Origin: Allodiplogaster sudhausi
Lineage: Eukaryota; Nematoda; Chromadorea; Rhabditida; Diplogasteridae
Direction: 5' to 3'
Length of the DNA stretch: 64,000 nucleotides
Assembly: GCA_945643635.1 (NCBI GenBank)
Contig: CALZFC010000111.1
Location: forward strand, 776,001 to 840,000
The translations under genes and the position numbers were made by a program. The notes under the pieces are model-generated. The model ran no database searches, had not been told where the DNA came from, and saw nothing but the letters and a program-made list of their open reading frames with translations. Shown piece after piece: positions 22,860-36,100 of this stretch (position 1 is its first letter; every line of letters starts with the position of its first letter).

Positions 22860-25734
22860 ATGGATTACCCCGTAATTTTTCGCTGCGCAGAATGCACCCT
22901 TGAACATGGTTAGTTTAGATGTAGTTCATTTTGGTGGGCAAAAGATTTCTTTCCTTTACATTAGATTCTCTGGAGCCTCTCGTATCACATATCTGGAATC
23001 GACATCTCGGTAACTTTCCCTTCAACTGTGCTCTCTGCAATTATCCCGCTCTGAACCCGGACTCTCTGAATGCTCATTATGCTGAAACTCACCACGACAG
23101 GGTTATTCCTTTTGTTTACTGGCGCTTTCTTGTGACCTTTCCTTACCGTTCTAATATTTACTGACAGGTTGTCGAATTCAAGCGGAAGATCGACGATGAA
23201 AGCCGCCTTTTTGAAATTCTCGTGCAATCTATTGTGGTTCCTTTGTACGATGTGGATGATGATCCTACAAATGAGGTAGCTTTATTCTATATTTATAAAG
23301 AGACATTGGTGAGTGGTGTATTAAAGGAGTCGGCCATGTATGAAGACTCAGCTGAGATGGCACTTGATCACTTGGAGATGGCACCAGAGCTCCAATCAGA
23401 CGTCCATCATGTTATGGCTAATCAACATCACGACATTCGAGATCACCAAGTAATACCTCTTTTTTTATCAATCCCACTTAGCTATCTAATTTAACGAAAT
23501 GCAAGGAAAGCTTTTAAACAAATAATCTTCTCTTTAGAACAATGAGCAATGGGATTCTGCACCTGCCTTGAAACGTGTTAGTCTGGAATCGTTTGTGTAC
23601 TCATTATTGTATTATGCCTTCTTACATTTCGGCCCGTTCAGGAACATGACGTCAGGATAAGCCCTGGTCCGGGAATCATGTACTATGCTGAGGTTATCAA
23701 AGCTGTTGTGATGTGAACAAGAATAAAAGGAGAGAATTTTGAGGTGGAGGACGAAGATTCACAGGGCACTTCAATGCAAATTCGAGAGGAAGATGATGGC
23801 CGAGTAAGGCGAAGCATGCGAAATGCCATCGAAAAGTCTCGCCTGCATGAGGTCTGTTCTTACGCTTTAATGTTGTGATTTAGCTATTTGAATGTTTAAC
23901 AGAATGAGATGCCATCTGCTGGAGACGGTGAAGAAGTGGTTCATGATGACATGATCGAGCGGTTCGAATCGGGCGCGGAAGAATCTGGTCCCTTTTTTTT
24001 ATTGTAGCACTTCATTTTCTTTTTGATGAGACATATTTATTTTGGCAATAAATACGAATGGTTGCCATTGAAGAGAGGGTTCCATGTTGATCCACATATT
24101 GTATGTTCTCTTCACCATCCACGTATTCGATCGCTTAGTTTTCTTTTCCCTGGTCTTTCGTAAATCACCCCATGTTGGGGGTTTCCTTACGCTGATCTTT
24201 TCTTGCTGTAAATTTTTCTTCCACAGTTACGAAATCCTTTTTTAAGCCGCCTACGAGGTTTACGAAGCAGAAGATGAGATAGAATATGTGGATGGTGATG
24301 AAGACATTCAATATGTGGATCAAGACGGAAACCCTCTCTTCATCTCTGGACCTGTCATCGAGGTACTTTTATTTTCCCTCGTCATTTATAAATCACTTTG
24401 GCTTCCTTACTCTGTTCTCTTCTGGACCACATCAGATATTTGGGACGTGCGTTTAGTATTTGCATTTTATTATTCACATATCTTGTGATTTTTTTATTTT
24501 AGTCGAAATCAATGGGCCCAAACAAAGTCCAGCTCCGATTGATGAAGAACCAACACGTTGAGTACATTGTGGACAAGGTACTTTTATTCGTTCGTAAGTG
24601 TTAATTTTGTATTATTTTCATCGTCAGGTCGCGTCTGGTCTCCCAAAAAGAAACTCTAGGCCATCAACGACATTTGAATGCGAGATTTGTGGCAAGATTA
24701 TCAAGGTAATGTACTGATAGGATTTTTCTGATGAAGAATATGCTATTCTCCCATGTCTGCATTTCATTTTCCGGTACCCCTCATCAATTTTCCCAGTTTC
24801 TATGGTTGTAGTTGAACAGATAGATTGGAAAAGAAGTGTTTTGAGCATCCGTGTCGAATTCGAGAGCATCTCCTCATGCACGAAGGGATCCGTCGTTTCT
24901 CCTGCGAACTCTGCCACCAATCTTTCACTCAGAAGAGTGCTCTCAACGTCCACAGACGATTGCATACTGGTCTGTCTATCTCTCTCATTATCTCATTATT
25001 ATAGCTATTTTTATTGTTAGGCGCATTTACAGAACAACTTTCTACCATTGATGCACTTTTCACAAATGATAACTCATATTCTGTATTGGAATATGTATCT
25101 ATTTGAGGCGAGCAGCCATTTACCTGCAGTTGGGATTGCGGTAAAAAATTTCACTCTTCCTCTGCGTGTCGGTTCGTATCTGTATTTTGCATTCTCTTTT
25201 CTTCCGTAGATCTTGCAGTTGGTAACTCCTTTATTCTTTCTATTATATGTGAATAATTTGGGTAAGGATTTTGAACGTATTTACTACGTATTTCATTTGT
25301 AGAATGCACGAAAGGACTCACAGCGGAGCGAAAAAGTTTCACTGTGACATCTGCGGGCAACTATTCGCCAAGAGGGTTTCTACCATTACTCTTTTCACAC
25401 CGAAATTGAATGACGGTATGATCCTGTTGTTCAGTTTCACTTGCAACGCCATGAGAAACTGCGTCACTCCCACATCTACAATCCACCAGCTGAAGACGAA
25501 GAAGCTCAGAGCGAGGACACTCCCGTTGATGATGTCAGCGTTTTCTTATCTTATTTTCCTTTCTTTTAAATTACTTTTATCATCACATATAATTGCATAA
25601 TGAAGGCGGCGAAGTTGGTTGTGGATGAGGTGATCGAAGAAGTTCGACAAGAAGTGCAGTTGAAAAAGAGGTCAATGCAGAGAGGGAGGAAAACGTTCTG
25701 CGACGGCCGATCTCTCTCTCCTTGTATCGAGTAA
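22860..25734 (+). CDS. C2H2 zinc-finger protein (probable transcription factor)
   Basis: Multi-exon gene starting MDYPVIFRCAECTLE (ATG 22860) and ending SLSPCIE with TAA at 25732-25734. Zinc-finger units are read in the order FRCAEC...HIWNRH, FNCALCNYPAL...HYAETH, FECEICGKII (about 24680), FSCELCHQSFTQKSALNVH (24915), FTCSWDCGKKFHSSSACRMH (25120-25310) and FHCDICGQLF (25340) with RHEKLRH. This makes about six C2H2 or C2H2-like fingers split by short introns. Between them lie acidic low-complexity blocks (EAEDEIEYVDGDEDIQYVD, 24265-24315) that may act as activation or interaction regions. The TGxK/SGAK linkers support tandem DNA-binding fingers. I cannot name an orthologue. Nuclear location is inferred from the fold. 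Confidence 0.75.
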
Positions 25735-26234
25735 TTTCCATTCTCGAAGAATCCACTAGATTTGAAAATGAGGCACTCAGTCAAGTTTTAGATCTTCGCT
25801 TTATTATCTGTACTCCTGAGTACACTGAAATATTTAATTGATGATTTTTTTTATTAGAGTTCCTTCTCCTTTGCGCTCCATTTGTCCTATTTTGCGAATT
25901 TATCTTATTGACTTTAATTAATGTCTAGAACGGGTTTCTTCAGGAGTGAGTTGATAAAATCTTTCTAACTTCTATTCGTTAAAGAAATTTAGATGAACAT
26001 ATGAAAGGGCGACATGTTATTGGAGGAGGAAGTGAATAAGAGTGATGCTTAGGAAGTGGAAGAAGGCAGAAGAGGGCATCCATGGTTGCCTGGCCGGGGA
26101 CATTCTTCACTGGAAGGGGGCATCCATCAAGGCGTTACGCCACCCATTCTCTGCTCATCTCAATCCAATCTCCCTCTCAAGTAAGGCAAGGTGCTCTTGT
26201 TATTCTTTCTCTCCACCTCACTCTCTTCACTTTT

Positions 26235-26269
<35 letters not shown>

Positions 26270-26664
26270 TTCATCTTCAACCTCTAGCCCTTCTCGTTGA
26301 TATTGTTAGATTTATCAATCACAACATCCCCGCACCTTCAGTAAATATATTCACTTTACCATCTTTTCTCTCTCCTCTCTCTCTTCTCTTTCTCTCTCAC
26401 TCTCTCTCTCTATCTATCTCTTCTCTCTTTTTCTCTCTCACTCTCTTTTTCTCTCTCACTCTCACTCTCTTTCTCTCACTCATTGGAGGTGTGACTCGTG
26501 CAGAAGTACAAGTCTAGCGTGCCTACACACGGTTCTCACGCTTTCACGTCGCCCGAGAGATTCTGAGGGGCGGAAATATCAGAAAGGTCTTTTTTTCGTC
26601 CAGCATCTGCGATATCTGGAATCGAGTCTGCTGCATTGTCTCTATCGCTGCCTCTCCACTGGTG

Positions 26665-26703
<39 letters not shown>

Positions 26704-27559
26704 TTATCTTTCATTCTCCTTTCACTCTTTCTCTCGCTTTCTCTCCCCCTCTCTCTCCTCTTACTCCTCCACATGTCATTCTATAATCACTGTCCTTCCC
26801 CCAACACCTTGTCCCTGGCATATCCAACTCGGTCTGCCCAGGTTATCTTTCTTTCAGACGCTGAGTTGATTAAAGCTGGTTCAAAGATATGTATATATAA
26901 TTTGTGAGGGTTATTATTGTTGTGATTCTTGATTTCAACTAGCCACCATATCCGTAATATTTTTGTCATTTTTCAGACTGAATCTAATTTATAGATAGTT
27001 TAGTCGTTCTTTGCACGCCATGGCAGGGATGCTGAGATGGAACAGCGCCAAGACACGACGCCCCAGGACACAAGGTTGGTGAGGGATGCAGAGAACATGC
27101 TACGAACCATATCACAGAGAGGAAGAGACAGAGACAGACTCAGTTACAGAGACCGCGAAGAGAATAAGAGAGAGAGAGAGAGAGAGAGCGAGAGACAGAC
27201 ACAGTTAGAGAGATACCGAAGAGAGTAACACAAGTTGAAATAGAGAGAGAGAGAGATAAGAGAAAAGAAAGAAAGGAAGTGGAAGGGAGGGAGAACGTGT
27301 GTGTGAGAATGATGTTGAAAAACAGAGATAGCAGAGATCTAAAGAGTTGACAAGCTGTTTGATGTTGCAATGTGAGCTGATCAAATAGTGTAGAAGCCTC
27401 TCTACAGATGATCCATTCCAGATGGAACCATCATTGATGTCCCCTTTTGAATGGCTAGCACCCAAGAAGAGTCGTCTGGGAAGGGCGATTAGTGACTGCG
27501 TCTTAGTTGTCCATAGGCATACGCTCCCAGGCAGCTTCACACCTTGCTAAACTATTCCT

Positions 27560-27592
<33 letters not shown>

Positions 27593-28049
27593 TTTTCTCT
27601 CTCTCTCTATGTTCCATCCCTCTCTCCTTCTCTCACTCTCTCTCTCTCACTGTCCCTCCTCCACTCTCTGTCCATTTTCAGCCTTGTGGAAAGCAACCAA
27701 AACCATCTCCAACTTTACTTTGCCAGTCGACTGAGATCCCATCTTTCCCTTCAGCCCAAGGCTCCTTTTCCCTTTCTTCTTTTCCTTGAGTGAATGCCTT
27801 GCGGTATTCTCGTTAGTCTCAAGACACGAGTTCAGATTGATGAAGACGGGTCAGGAAATCGCCGCGTTTCTCGGGGTTGGAGGATAATGTAAATAGGGAA
27901 TAGAGGAGCGAGTTTGGTGCTCATTGAAGTTGTGAGAATGGAACAAGAAAGTATTCGCGACTTCTTTCCATGTCACTGTTTCTCTCTATTTCAACTTAGC
28001 ATATTTCACACCTGTTGATTTCACATCTCAATGTCTTTCTTCCGTGCTT

Positions 28050-28100
<51 letters not shown>

Positions 28101-28434
28101 GTCTCTCTCTGTCTCTCTCTCTCTCTCTTTCTGCCTCTATCTCTCTCTTTCTCTCTCTCTGTATTCTGTTTCTCTATCCCCTTTAGCAGTCTTTCCCTTT
28201 CGCTCCCTCCTTCACCAACTTCTTCTCACAAGTTGCATTTGCTCACGTCGCCCCAACAAGGGAAGGTTGTGCATGAATAAATGACGTTTTCAGCATGTCC
28301 CTAGCATCTCCATATCCTCTCGTTTCTCAGCAAGCCTGCTCTGGCTTAGGCCCTCTCATGCTATCTTTTCAAACTTCTTCAATCTCTTCATCTCAACCGT
28401 TTTTGCTTCCCTTATCTCTCTCTATTCCTATTTC

Positions 28435-28480
<46 letters not shown>

Positions 28481-28776
28481 AAGGCGACACCAAGTTTCCC
28501 AGCAGAAGCCAGCGCATGGCGAACGATGTCTCTTTACAAGTTACGGGATCTGCCAATCCAATATATGAGATGCACAGATTGTATGCAAACACCTAGAAGC
28601 TTGAGCTTTCCGAAAACTTTGGCGAGAAAGATAGTGCCAAAGAGAGAGAGAGCGAGAGATGAGAGAGGAAAGAAACGAGATTGAGAGAGAGAGAGAGAGA
28701 GAGATAGGGAGAGAGAAGCGAGATAGAGAGTGAAAGGTGCCAAGCTTGACCCGAAGGGGAACGGGCGCACGAGCAC
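25735..28776. other. CT-rich intergenic region upstream of the SLC6 transporter gene
   Basis: About 3 kb without a convincing exon. CT tracts at 26228-26268, 26380-26480, 26668-26702, 27562-27613, 28050-28160 and 28437-28475 and a GA tract at 27170-27260 dominate. The region likely holds the promoter, and possibly untranslated first exons, of the downstream transporter gene. Confidence 0.5.
28050..28160. repeat. (CT)n microsatellite with GT variants
   Basis: CT run of more than 45 bases, followed by CTGTCTCT variants. It lies in the upstream region of the SLC6 gene. Confidence 0.95.
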
Positions 28777-29648
28777 ATGTCGGAGCACCGATCGGTCGCA
28801 AGATCAAGGCTGAGTCGCTCTCGCTCATCCTATGAAGCTTCTTCAGTGGGCGAGTCCTCCCTCGATCCCCTCACCCCCGGTGGACATCTTCGTAGGATGT
28901 CGAGCGGCGTCTACGGCGCCATCGACTGCACCGAACCGAGCGATTCGCCTGCCCCTACAGTAATCCGGAACGTTCGTGGTGAGACCCAGAACTGTTCTCC
29001 TCTTTCATTAAGATTGCTGTTGCTCTCCTTATGCAGCTACCGTAATTCCATTGTATGTTGTGAGACCAGGAAATGAGGAATGAGTAAGAGTTGCAGCGCT
29101 GCAGACAGCCGCCGAGTACTCGCCGCTCTCGTCTGCCCTTGTGAATGGCAGTGCAGAGCCACCGAAGAAGCCTGCCGCCCTCGCTCTACCTGAAGGCGAC
29201 GCCGTCGTTGAGGCCGCTTCCGGTAGTCATCGATTCGCTCTTTTGACTTTGAACAAAGTCTTTTCACTGCGTTTATGCGCTTTGTTCCGAGGTGGGAATT
29301 TTCACAAGACCAAAGGGGATGGAGCATGGCTGAGGCCACGATGAACTTGAACATGTTGTATGAACCGAACGTGCATACACAGATAGGCATCTGATGGTGA
29401 GAATTGAAGAAAACCTTTTACTGTGTGAAACTATTGGTGGTCGACGATGACATGCCCCGTCCATACGCAATTTCTAATCTGCTTCATTCGCAGACGGCCT
29501 CTCTCATATCAGCAATCACTTTCAGCGTTAAAATCTCCTTCGAAATCAGCGACTTCACCATCTTCCAAAGTCGCTGCGAGTATAAGAAGAAGATCAACAA
29601 TCGTTAGGTAGCACAGAGAGAGAAACGATGAGAGAGGAGGACGAGAGT

Positions 29649-29685
<37 letters not shown>

Positions 29686-30543
29686 GTGGGAGAAAGACGA
29701 AAAGGCCAAATTCTATATACATACATATCCATGTATATATATACATACATTCATACATAATTTGTATCTTTTTCAGAGACAAATGGGAGAACAAGCTGGA
29801 GTTCTTGCTGGCTGTCGTCGGATATGCCGTAGATCTTGGCAACATCTGGAGATTTCCGTCCATCTGCTACAAGCACGGAGGAGGTGCTTTAGATATGTAC
29901 TATTAGTAGAGATAGCATGTGAATGTTGATGTTGAGGAGCTTTTCTCATTCCATACCTGGTGATGCTGCTGGTGGGCGGTCTGCCCATGTTCTACATGGA
30001 GTTAGCACTCGGCCAGTTCCATCGCTCTGGTTGCATTTCAATCTGGCGGAAAATCTGCCCGCTATTTAAAGGCAGGTTGCTGCTTCTTGGGTGCCCAATA
30101 ATAGTTGTTATGTTCATTCTCTTCCAGGCATTGGATACGGTATCTGTTTCATTGCAACTTTCATCGCGTGTTTCTACAACGCCATTATTGCGCAGGCAGT
30201 CTACTTTGTTATCAGCTCATTTTCGGTAAGCATTGCAATTCGTTTTTCGCTTTCCTTCATTGGATATAAATAGTGTATATATAATAGTTGTTGGGAGCAT
30301 GTTGGTATTAGAGACAGGAGGGAGAGAGAGAGGAGACAGAGGATAAAGAGAGAGAAAACAGAGATTCATAATTAGATAGAATATATAGGGAAAGATAGAA
30401 TAATAGCAGATTTCAGCTGGAAGTGCCATGGAAGACGTGTAACAACACATGGAACACCCCGCAGTGTGCCGAGTCCCCCAACAGTTCGCTCTCTCTTACA
30501 GGAGAGAAGATGCGCACGCCCAGTGAAGAATTCTTCATGTCAG

Positions 30544-30576
<33 letters not shown>

Positions 30577-31499
30577 ACTCTCTCTCTCTCTCAGCCTTAT
30601 CGGTATGCCTCATTCTCTCTGATTCTTCTGCTCTTGCAGGTACAAGGTGCTAGAGCAGCAACGCTCGACAGGCTTCGATGACTTGGCTGGGATCAAGCCA
30701 TCACTTGCCTTCTGTCTCTTCATCGTCTTCTTGCTTGTCTACTTTGCCATCTGGAAGGGCCCGAAGAGTTCAGGGAAGGTATGGATTGAAGGAGATGCTC
30801 GTAATGAATGAAAGAGAACTCTTGAGATGGTTTGGGTGACAGCAACTGCTCCTTACATTGTCCTCACCATTCTTCTCATTCGCGGACTCACTCTCCCAGG
30901 AGCTTCGAAGGGAATCCTTTTCTTCCTCACTCCCGACTTCTCTAAGCTCACTGACGCTAGTGTTAGTGAATGACACCATGCACCCAACTTCTACTCAATG
31001 TCCCACCCCCTCCTTTTTGCTCTCTCTCTCGCTATCTCGTCATACATATGTATCCTCACCTTCTCTAGCTCAATCCCCTTCAAGGTCTGGAGTGCCGCGG
31101 CTACTCAAATATTCTTCTCCCTGGGACCCGGATTTGGTGTTCTTCTTACATTGAGCAGCTACAATGAATTCCACAACAACTGTTATCGGTTTGTTCTTGC
31201 TCAGGAGAGAGAGAGGGAGAGAGAAGCGAAGAGAGAAAAGAGAGAATAAGAGAGCAAGGAAGAGGAAAATAGAAGTAGAAAGACAGAAAGTGAGAGAGAA
31301 TATGACCACTATTGAACAGGGATGCGCTTTTAACGTGCTTCATCAACTGTGCGACGTCGATCTTCTCGGGATTCGTCATTTTCTCTACTCTTGGCTACAT
31401 GAGCGAGTTGACCAATAAGGACGTCAGCGAGGTACAGTCGGGAATTGAAAGAGAGGAAAGAAAGGAGAGAGAGAGAGAGAGTGAGAGAGAGAGAGAGCA

Positions 31500-31535
<36 letters not shown>

Positions 31536-31791
31536 CGAGAGAGAGAGAGAGGAGTGAGATGTATTGAGATACTACATACATACATACATACATATGTGCA
31601 TATTTACCAAAGCAACCAAAAAAGCATGGAAGTGGAAAAGCAATGTTGAGGTGGTGGGCGATCAGGAAGCGTCGCTAGTTTTCATCGTCTACCCGCAGGC
31701 CATCGCAACGATGAGCTACTCTTCTCTCTGGGCCGTTATCTTCTTTGTCATGCTCGTCACCCTCGGAATTGACTCAACTGTGGGCTCTTTG

Positions 31792-31829
<38 letters not shown>

Positions 31830-32791
31830 TCGTGTGTTTCTCTCTCTATCTCACTCTCTCACCTTTGTTTCTCTCTCACTCTCTCACTTATTCTCTCCCT
31901 CTCAGTTCGCCGGAATAGAAGCATTGATTACTGGCTTCTGCGACGAGTACCCGCATGTTCTGCTGAAGCGACGTGAGATCTTCGTCGGAGTTGTCATTGT
32001 CTTCTTCTATCTTGGCAGCCTCCCAGGCGTTACTTACGTTCGTTGCTGATCTCTCTCTCTCTTTCTCTCTCTATCTCTCTCTCTCTCATTCTCTATGTTC
32101 CTCTTTGAGGGTGGCCACTACGTAGTTCCATGGTTAGACGAGTACGGAGTGTCTCTCTCGGTCCTGTTCATCGTAATGTGCGAGATGGTAGCAGTTTGCT
32201 GGTTCTACGGAATATCTAAGTTCTCCGAGGATATACGGTATCTCCCTATCGCTAGTAACCATCATACATATCTGAGTGTAATCTCTCTCTCATTGCCCAA
32301 GAGCCCTCTTTCGTAAGCCTACAATTGCAGATCAATGCTTGGTTTCTACCCGAGTGCGTACTGGCGTTTCTGCTGGACGTTCTGTCCCTTCCTCATTGCA
32401 GTAAGTAGTTAAATCGAATCGGTGATGGAAGAAGCCTCGTTGTTGAGATCCTGTTCGGACTGTCTGCATACAACGTGAGTTTCGAGCCGTTGCGAGACCC
32501 GTCCGGGTATGTGTACCCCGAGTGGTCGGTGACCCTTGGATGGATGCTGCGTCTTCTCTCCATACTCGCCATCCCCGTCTACATGCTCTATCTTGTCTGC
32601 AACACTCCCGGCACTACCATTGGAGAGGTTGGAAGGGCGCTCTCTCCCACGGCACCCTTTCCCCCTTGCAGAGACTTCGTCTGGCTACGAAGCCCATTCA
32701 GCGTGACCTCTCTTCCTTCTCCTGTGCACCTCCAGCTGATGTCTTCGACTCCACTCTTCTGCCCGAAAACGAGACTCTCACTAATGTCTAG
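28777..32791 (+). CDS. mod-5 (SLC6A4-like): Serotonin-transporter-like SLC6 neurotransmitter symporter
   Basis: Na+/Cl- coupled monoamine transporter of the plasma membrane, with 12 transmembrane helices. The start [20 protein letters not shown] is at 28777. The cytosolic N-terminal exons are Ser/Arg-rich. TM1 reads [18 protein letters not shown] (29790-29860), with the amine-coordinating Asp and the unwound NxWRFP motif. TM2 is [18 protein letters not shown], followed by [15 protein letters not shown], typical of SERT. The large extracellular loop has [15 protein letters not shown] (30420-30470), with the paired cysteines and an N-glycosylation site. Later blocks are [35 protein letters not shown] (31095), [20 protein letters not shown] (31338), [11 protein letters not shown] (31745) and [10 protein letters not shown] (32355). 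The C-terminus ends near NETLTNV with TAG at 32791, like the short SERT tail. More than ten introns are present, and several are mostly CT or GA dinucleotides. Amine specificity is inferred from sequence similarity. Confidence 0.9.
31440..31557. repeat. (GA)n tract in an SLC6 intron
   Basis: Long GA-rich run immediately after the exon ending in NKDVSE. It makes up most of the intron. Confidence 0.9.
31795..31900. repeat. (CT)n tract forming an SLC6 intron
   Basis: CT run directly following the exon LGIDST and running up to the AG acceptor before [11 protein letters not shown]. The intron is almost entirely polypyrimidine. Confidence 0.9.
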
Positions 32792-33188
32792 ACCTTGCGC
32801 TCTTTTTTCCACAGCAATATTCTCTGCCTCTGTTGCAACTACTCGTTCACTGTTTTCCTTCGCATATGATCTCAAATGCTTTTTAATTAATTTCGTCATA
32901 AAGCGCAGAAAGTTAATATTGAAGAAAACTTATCGAACAGTGTTATAAGAACTTAAGCTAGAAGCAGAATTGCTAAACTTTCTCCACTTCACTACTCATT
33001 ACACTTCTTGGTTGCTTTATAACATCTCTTTAATGAATCAAAATTCATTTATTGATAAAAAAATATATAATGGTGCCCAATACAGCACAAATTCAACAAC
33101 TGCGTCGAAGCAGTATTGAAAATAAAATACAAGGGACGGGAATAGCAAAAATATAAGGGACAGGGGTATAATTGACGAGAGTAACTAA
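32792..33188. other. Short spacer between convergent genes
   Basis: The SLC6 (+) and BUB1 (-) genes converge here, about 400 bases apart. The spacer is AT-rich and likely holds both 3' UTRs and poly(A) signals. No exon was seen. Confidence 0.5.
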
Positions 33189-36100
33189 TCAGGCGGTGTT
33201 GACAGCGATACCTTGGTTGAACGTGCGCACCGCGTGATTCCAAGAAGATTGGTCAAAGTGATCCCGGAAAAGAGTCTCGAGGCGGGAGATAATCGAATCC
33301 CAGCAAGGCAGAGAAGAACAGGACGGGATGTTCAGGCATTCATCGAAGATCTCGTTCCAGACATCAGCACCAGTCATCCGCCTAAATTGTACTGTCACTT
33401 TGATGCTTAGGATTTTCATAGCAGTATTAGGTAAGATGGAAGAAAGAGAATCAAGTAAAAGGGACCTCTTGAAGTTGATGAGAGGAGTGGCCTTGCCACG
33501 TTTGACACTGATGTCCATGTATTTGTTGTGCGCGATAACATGGACGGAGGCGACAAAGGCGAACAAGTCTGGCTGAAAGGTCCAAGGACGCCCGTCCAGC
33601 ATCTCACGGCAGTCGAACTGCTCCGTGCCCGCGCGGCCCACCAGCTCGCGGCCCGTCAACGCCGTCAAGTCCACTGCCCGGCCCCAGTCAATCAGCAGCA
33701 GCACACTCTCATTCAGCGCCCCCGACACTCCGCCCCCTTCGCTCATTCTGCAACTTCCATCTTCTAGCATGTCTAATGACTACTCTTCTGTATACCTCAA
33801 ATATTATCCTAGACCACTATAAGATGATATGAGAAATGAAACCGCTGGAGGATCATCCAATTGTCAGGCTTCGCGTCGCAGTGGACAATGCCGACAGAGT
33901 GGACGCTTCTCAGAATACGAGCCATTTGAAGGCCGAGAGAGGTAAGGAGAAGGAAGTGAGGATCCGCTACAGATGCAGCCAGCGAGAGCAGAGTACCGTG
34001 AGGGACGTAAGGGGACAGGATCATCGAGCTCGTCTTGAAGATGTACGCATCCGTCACCTCAATCAAGCCAGTCACTCTCTCTCTCTCTCTCTCTCTCCTC
34101 TCATTCATAATCCAACTCAATCAACTACCCATCATAGAATACGACCTGCATAATATTCTTGGAGACATCTTCATGACGGCATCTCTTTCTTAGCTGATCA
34201 AGGATGTAGACCTCCCAGGAACAGGAGGGAGTCTCGAACTGAAAAGAGAAGACTGGCAGTAAAGTAATCTGAAGAATCGGAATGGAAGAAGAATGCTGAC
34301 CTTGAGTGCCAGTTCCCTTCCGCCATCGTCGGTGCAGAAGAAAACCTTGGCGAAGCCTCCCTTCGCAATCTCATGGCTAACCCTGTACTTCTCTCCACTC
34401 AGATTGAGCAGCTGACCCTTTCGTGGCTCCTTCTGCTCTTCCTTCAAGTAACCAGTACAACAACACAAGAGTAGCACGAGAAGGCAAAGCCACTAACGTG
34501 CAAGTCATGTCGATTGATAGGAATCGAGGAAAGGGACATGATGCCATCCCTGACATGACGATCCCAAGGATTGACAGTGAGTATGATTGCAAGGTCACTT
34601 GCTCGAGGAGATAAGTCATCTTTGGAATGGGAAGGGGGAGGGGAAGGGGTATCCGACGACTCCGCTGGACCAGGCGATGACTCCGCTGGAACAGGCGATG
34701 ACTCCGCTGGAGCAGGCAATGGCTCCGCTTGGGCAGCCGCTGCTTCCAGTGCTGCGGCAGCAACTTCCGGCTTGTCCTCCGATTTCTCTTCTCTCAGACA
34801 AAGTCCACGAATGACACTCTCCAGTCCCGAAGCTGGCGACTCTGCCGCTGCCTTCCGTCCACCTCCTCTTTTGTCCTTCTCAAAACAACAGTATGACACG
34901 GAAAGTGCAAGCGAGATTCCCAACCAAGCACCTGAGAAGCTGCGATGGCAGCTGCCGCAGCGGCGGGTGCAAATGACTTTCGCTTCCTGAAAGTGGCGCC
35001 GGCGGGAGGGAGGCTGAAGAGATCTTCCGCTGCCTTCGCTTCCCTCGCTTTCTTCTCATCTTCTTCCTCCGCTTTGACGTTGAAGAACACTGAACCTCGT
35101 TCACCAATGCACAACAAACGTTACTTTCCAATGAGAAAATTCTCTTTCAATAAAGATTAAATAAAAGAGATAAAAAAAGGTAGGTTACAGTGTTCAGGAG
35201 GATTGATGCCTTGGAATCCGTGGCCAGCGGGCGTTGAAGTTACAATTCCGGAGCCCCTCTTGTGAAATCCCGCCACTGTAATTTCATCCCCGTCATCAAA
35301 GACCAGAGTGGGCTCAGCTTCGGGCAAAGTAGGGAGGGCGCCGGCCACGCTGAAGCGGACCCGGCCAGGGCCTCCCTCTCGGGAACATCTAAAAAAGAGA
35401 GAGGAGAGAGAGAGAGGAGAGACAGAGAGAAAGAGGAGAGTAAGAGACGAGAGAGACCAATCCACTCTCACTCCTCTAGTCCATCCAATCAACATACATG
35501 TTTTCCTTCTCCTCTATTTTGACAACAGGATTCTCTTCTCGATTCTGTGCCTTGTCTTCATCGACAAAGACTGAAAATGATTCGGAGAGAGACTGAGAGG
35601 CCACGCCATCCTCGCTCGCCACCAGAAAGGTATCTACGACGGCTGCTTCTTCAGATCCCTAAAAGTAAGTGGGGGAAAGATGCGTAAGATTGAAGAATGA
35701 AGCAAAGAAGAGCATACTGATTTCTTGATCGGAATCTCGTCGCCATGAGCTGCCTTGAGAACTACGGTGTCCGAGAACACTGAGAAGGCCCGAGAGTATG
35801 CATTGCTAGTGAACGAGTTCTGAGGCAAGTCACATTCAGCTGACTCTGCAATCATTCAAGACTCAACCGATGAATACACTTAGAATGGAAGGAAGAACTA
35901 ACCAATCTTCTTGACGGGAATGGGTGGAACCTTTGGAGACTCGGTGCGCAGTTTCTTGGGAGCACAAGGCATGGGTTCTTTCGCCGTGAGACCCGCGAGA
36001 GGAGCGGCATGGACTGGCGCTGCTGAAAATAACATATTTCAAATTACGAGGCTAGCGACTCGCAACAACATACATTTTTGGATGACTGGATCGGAGCCTC

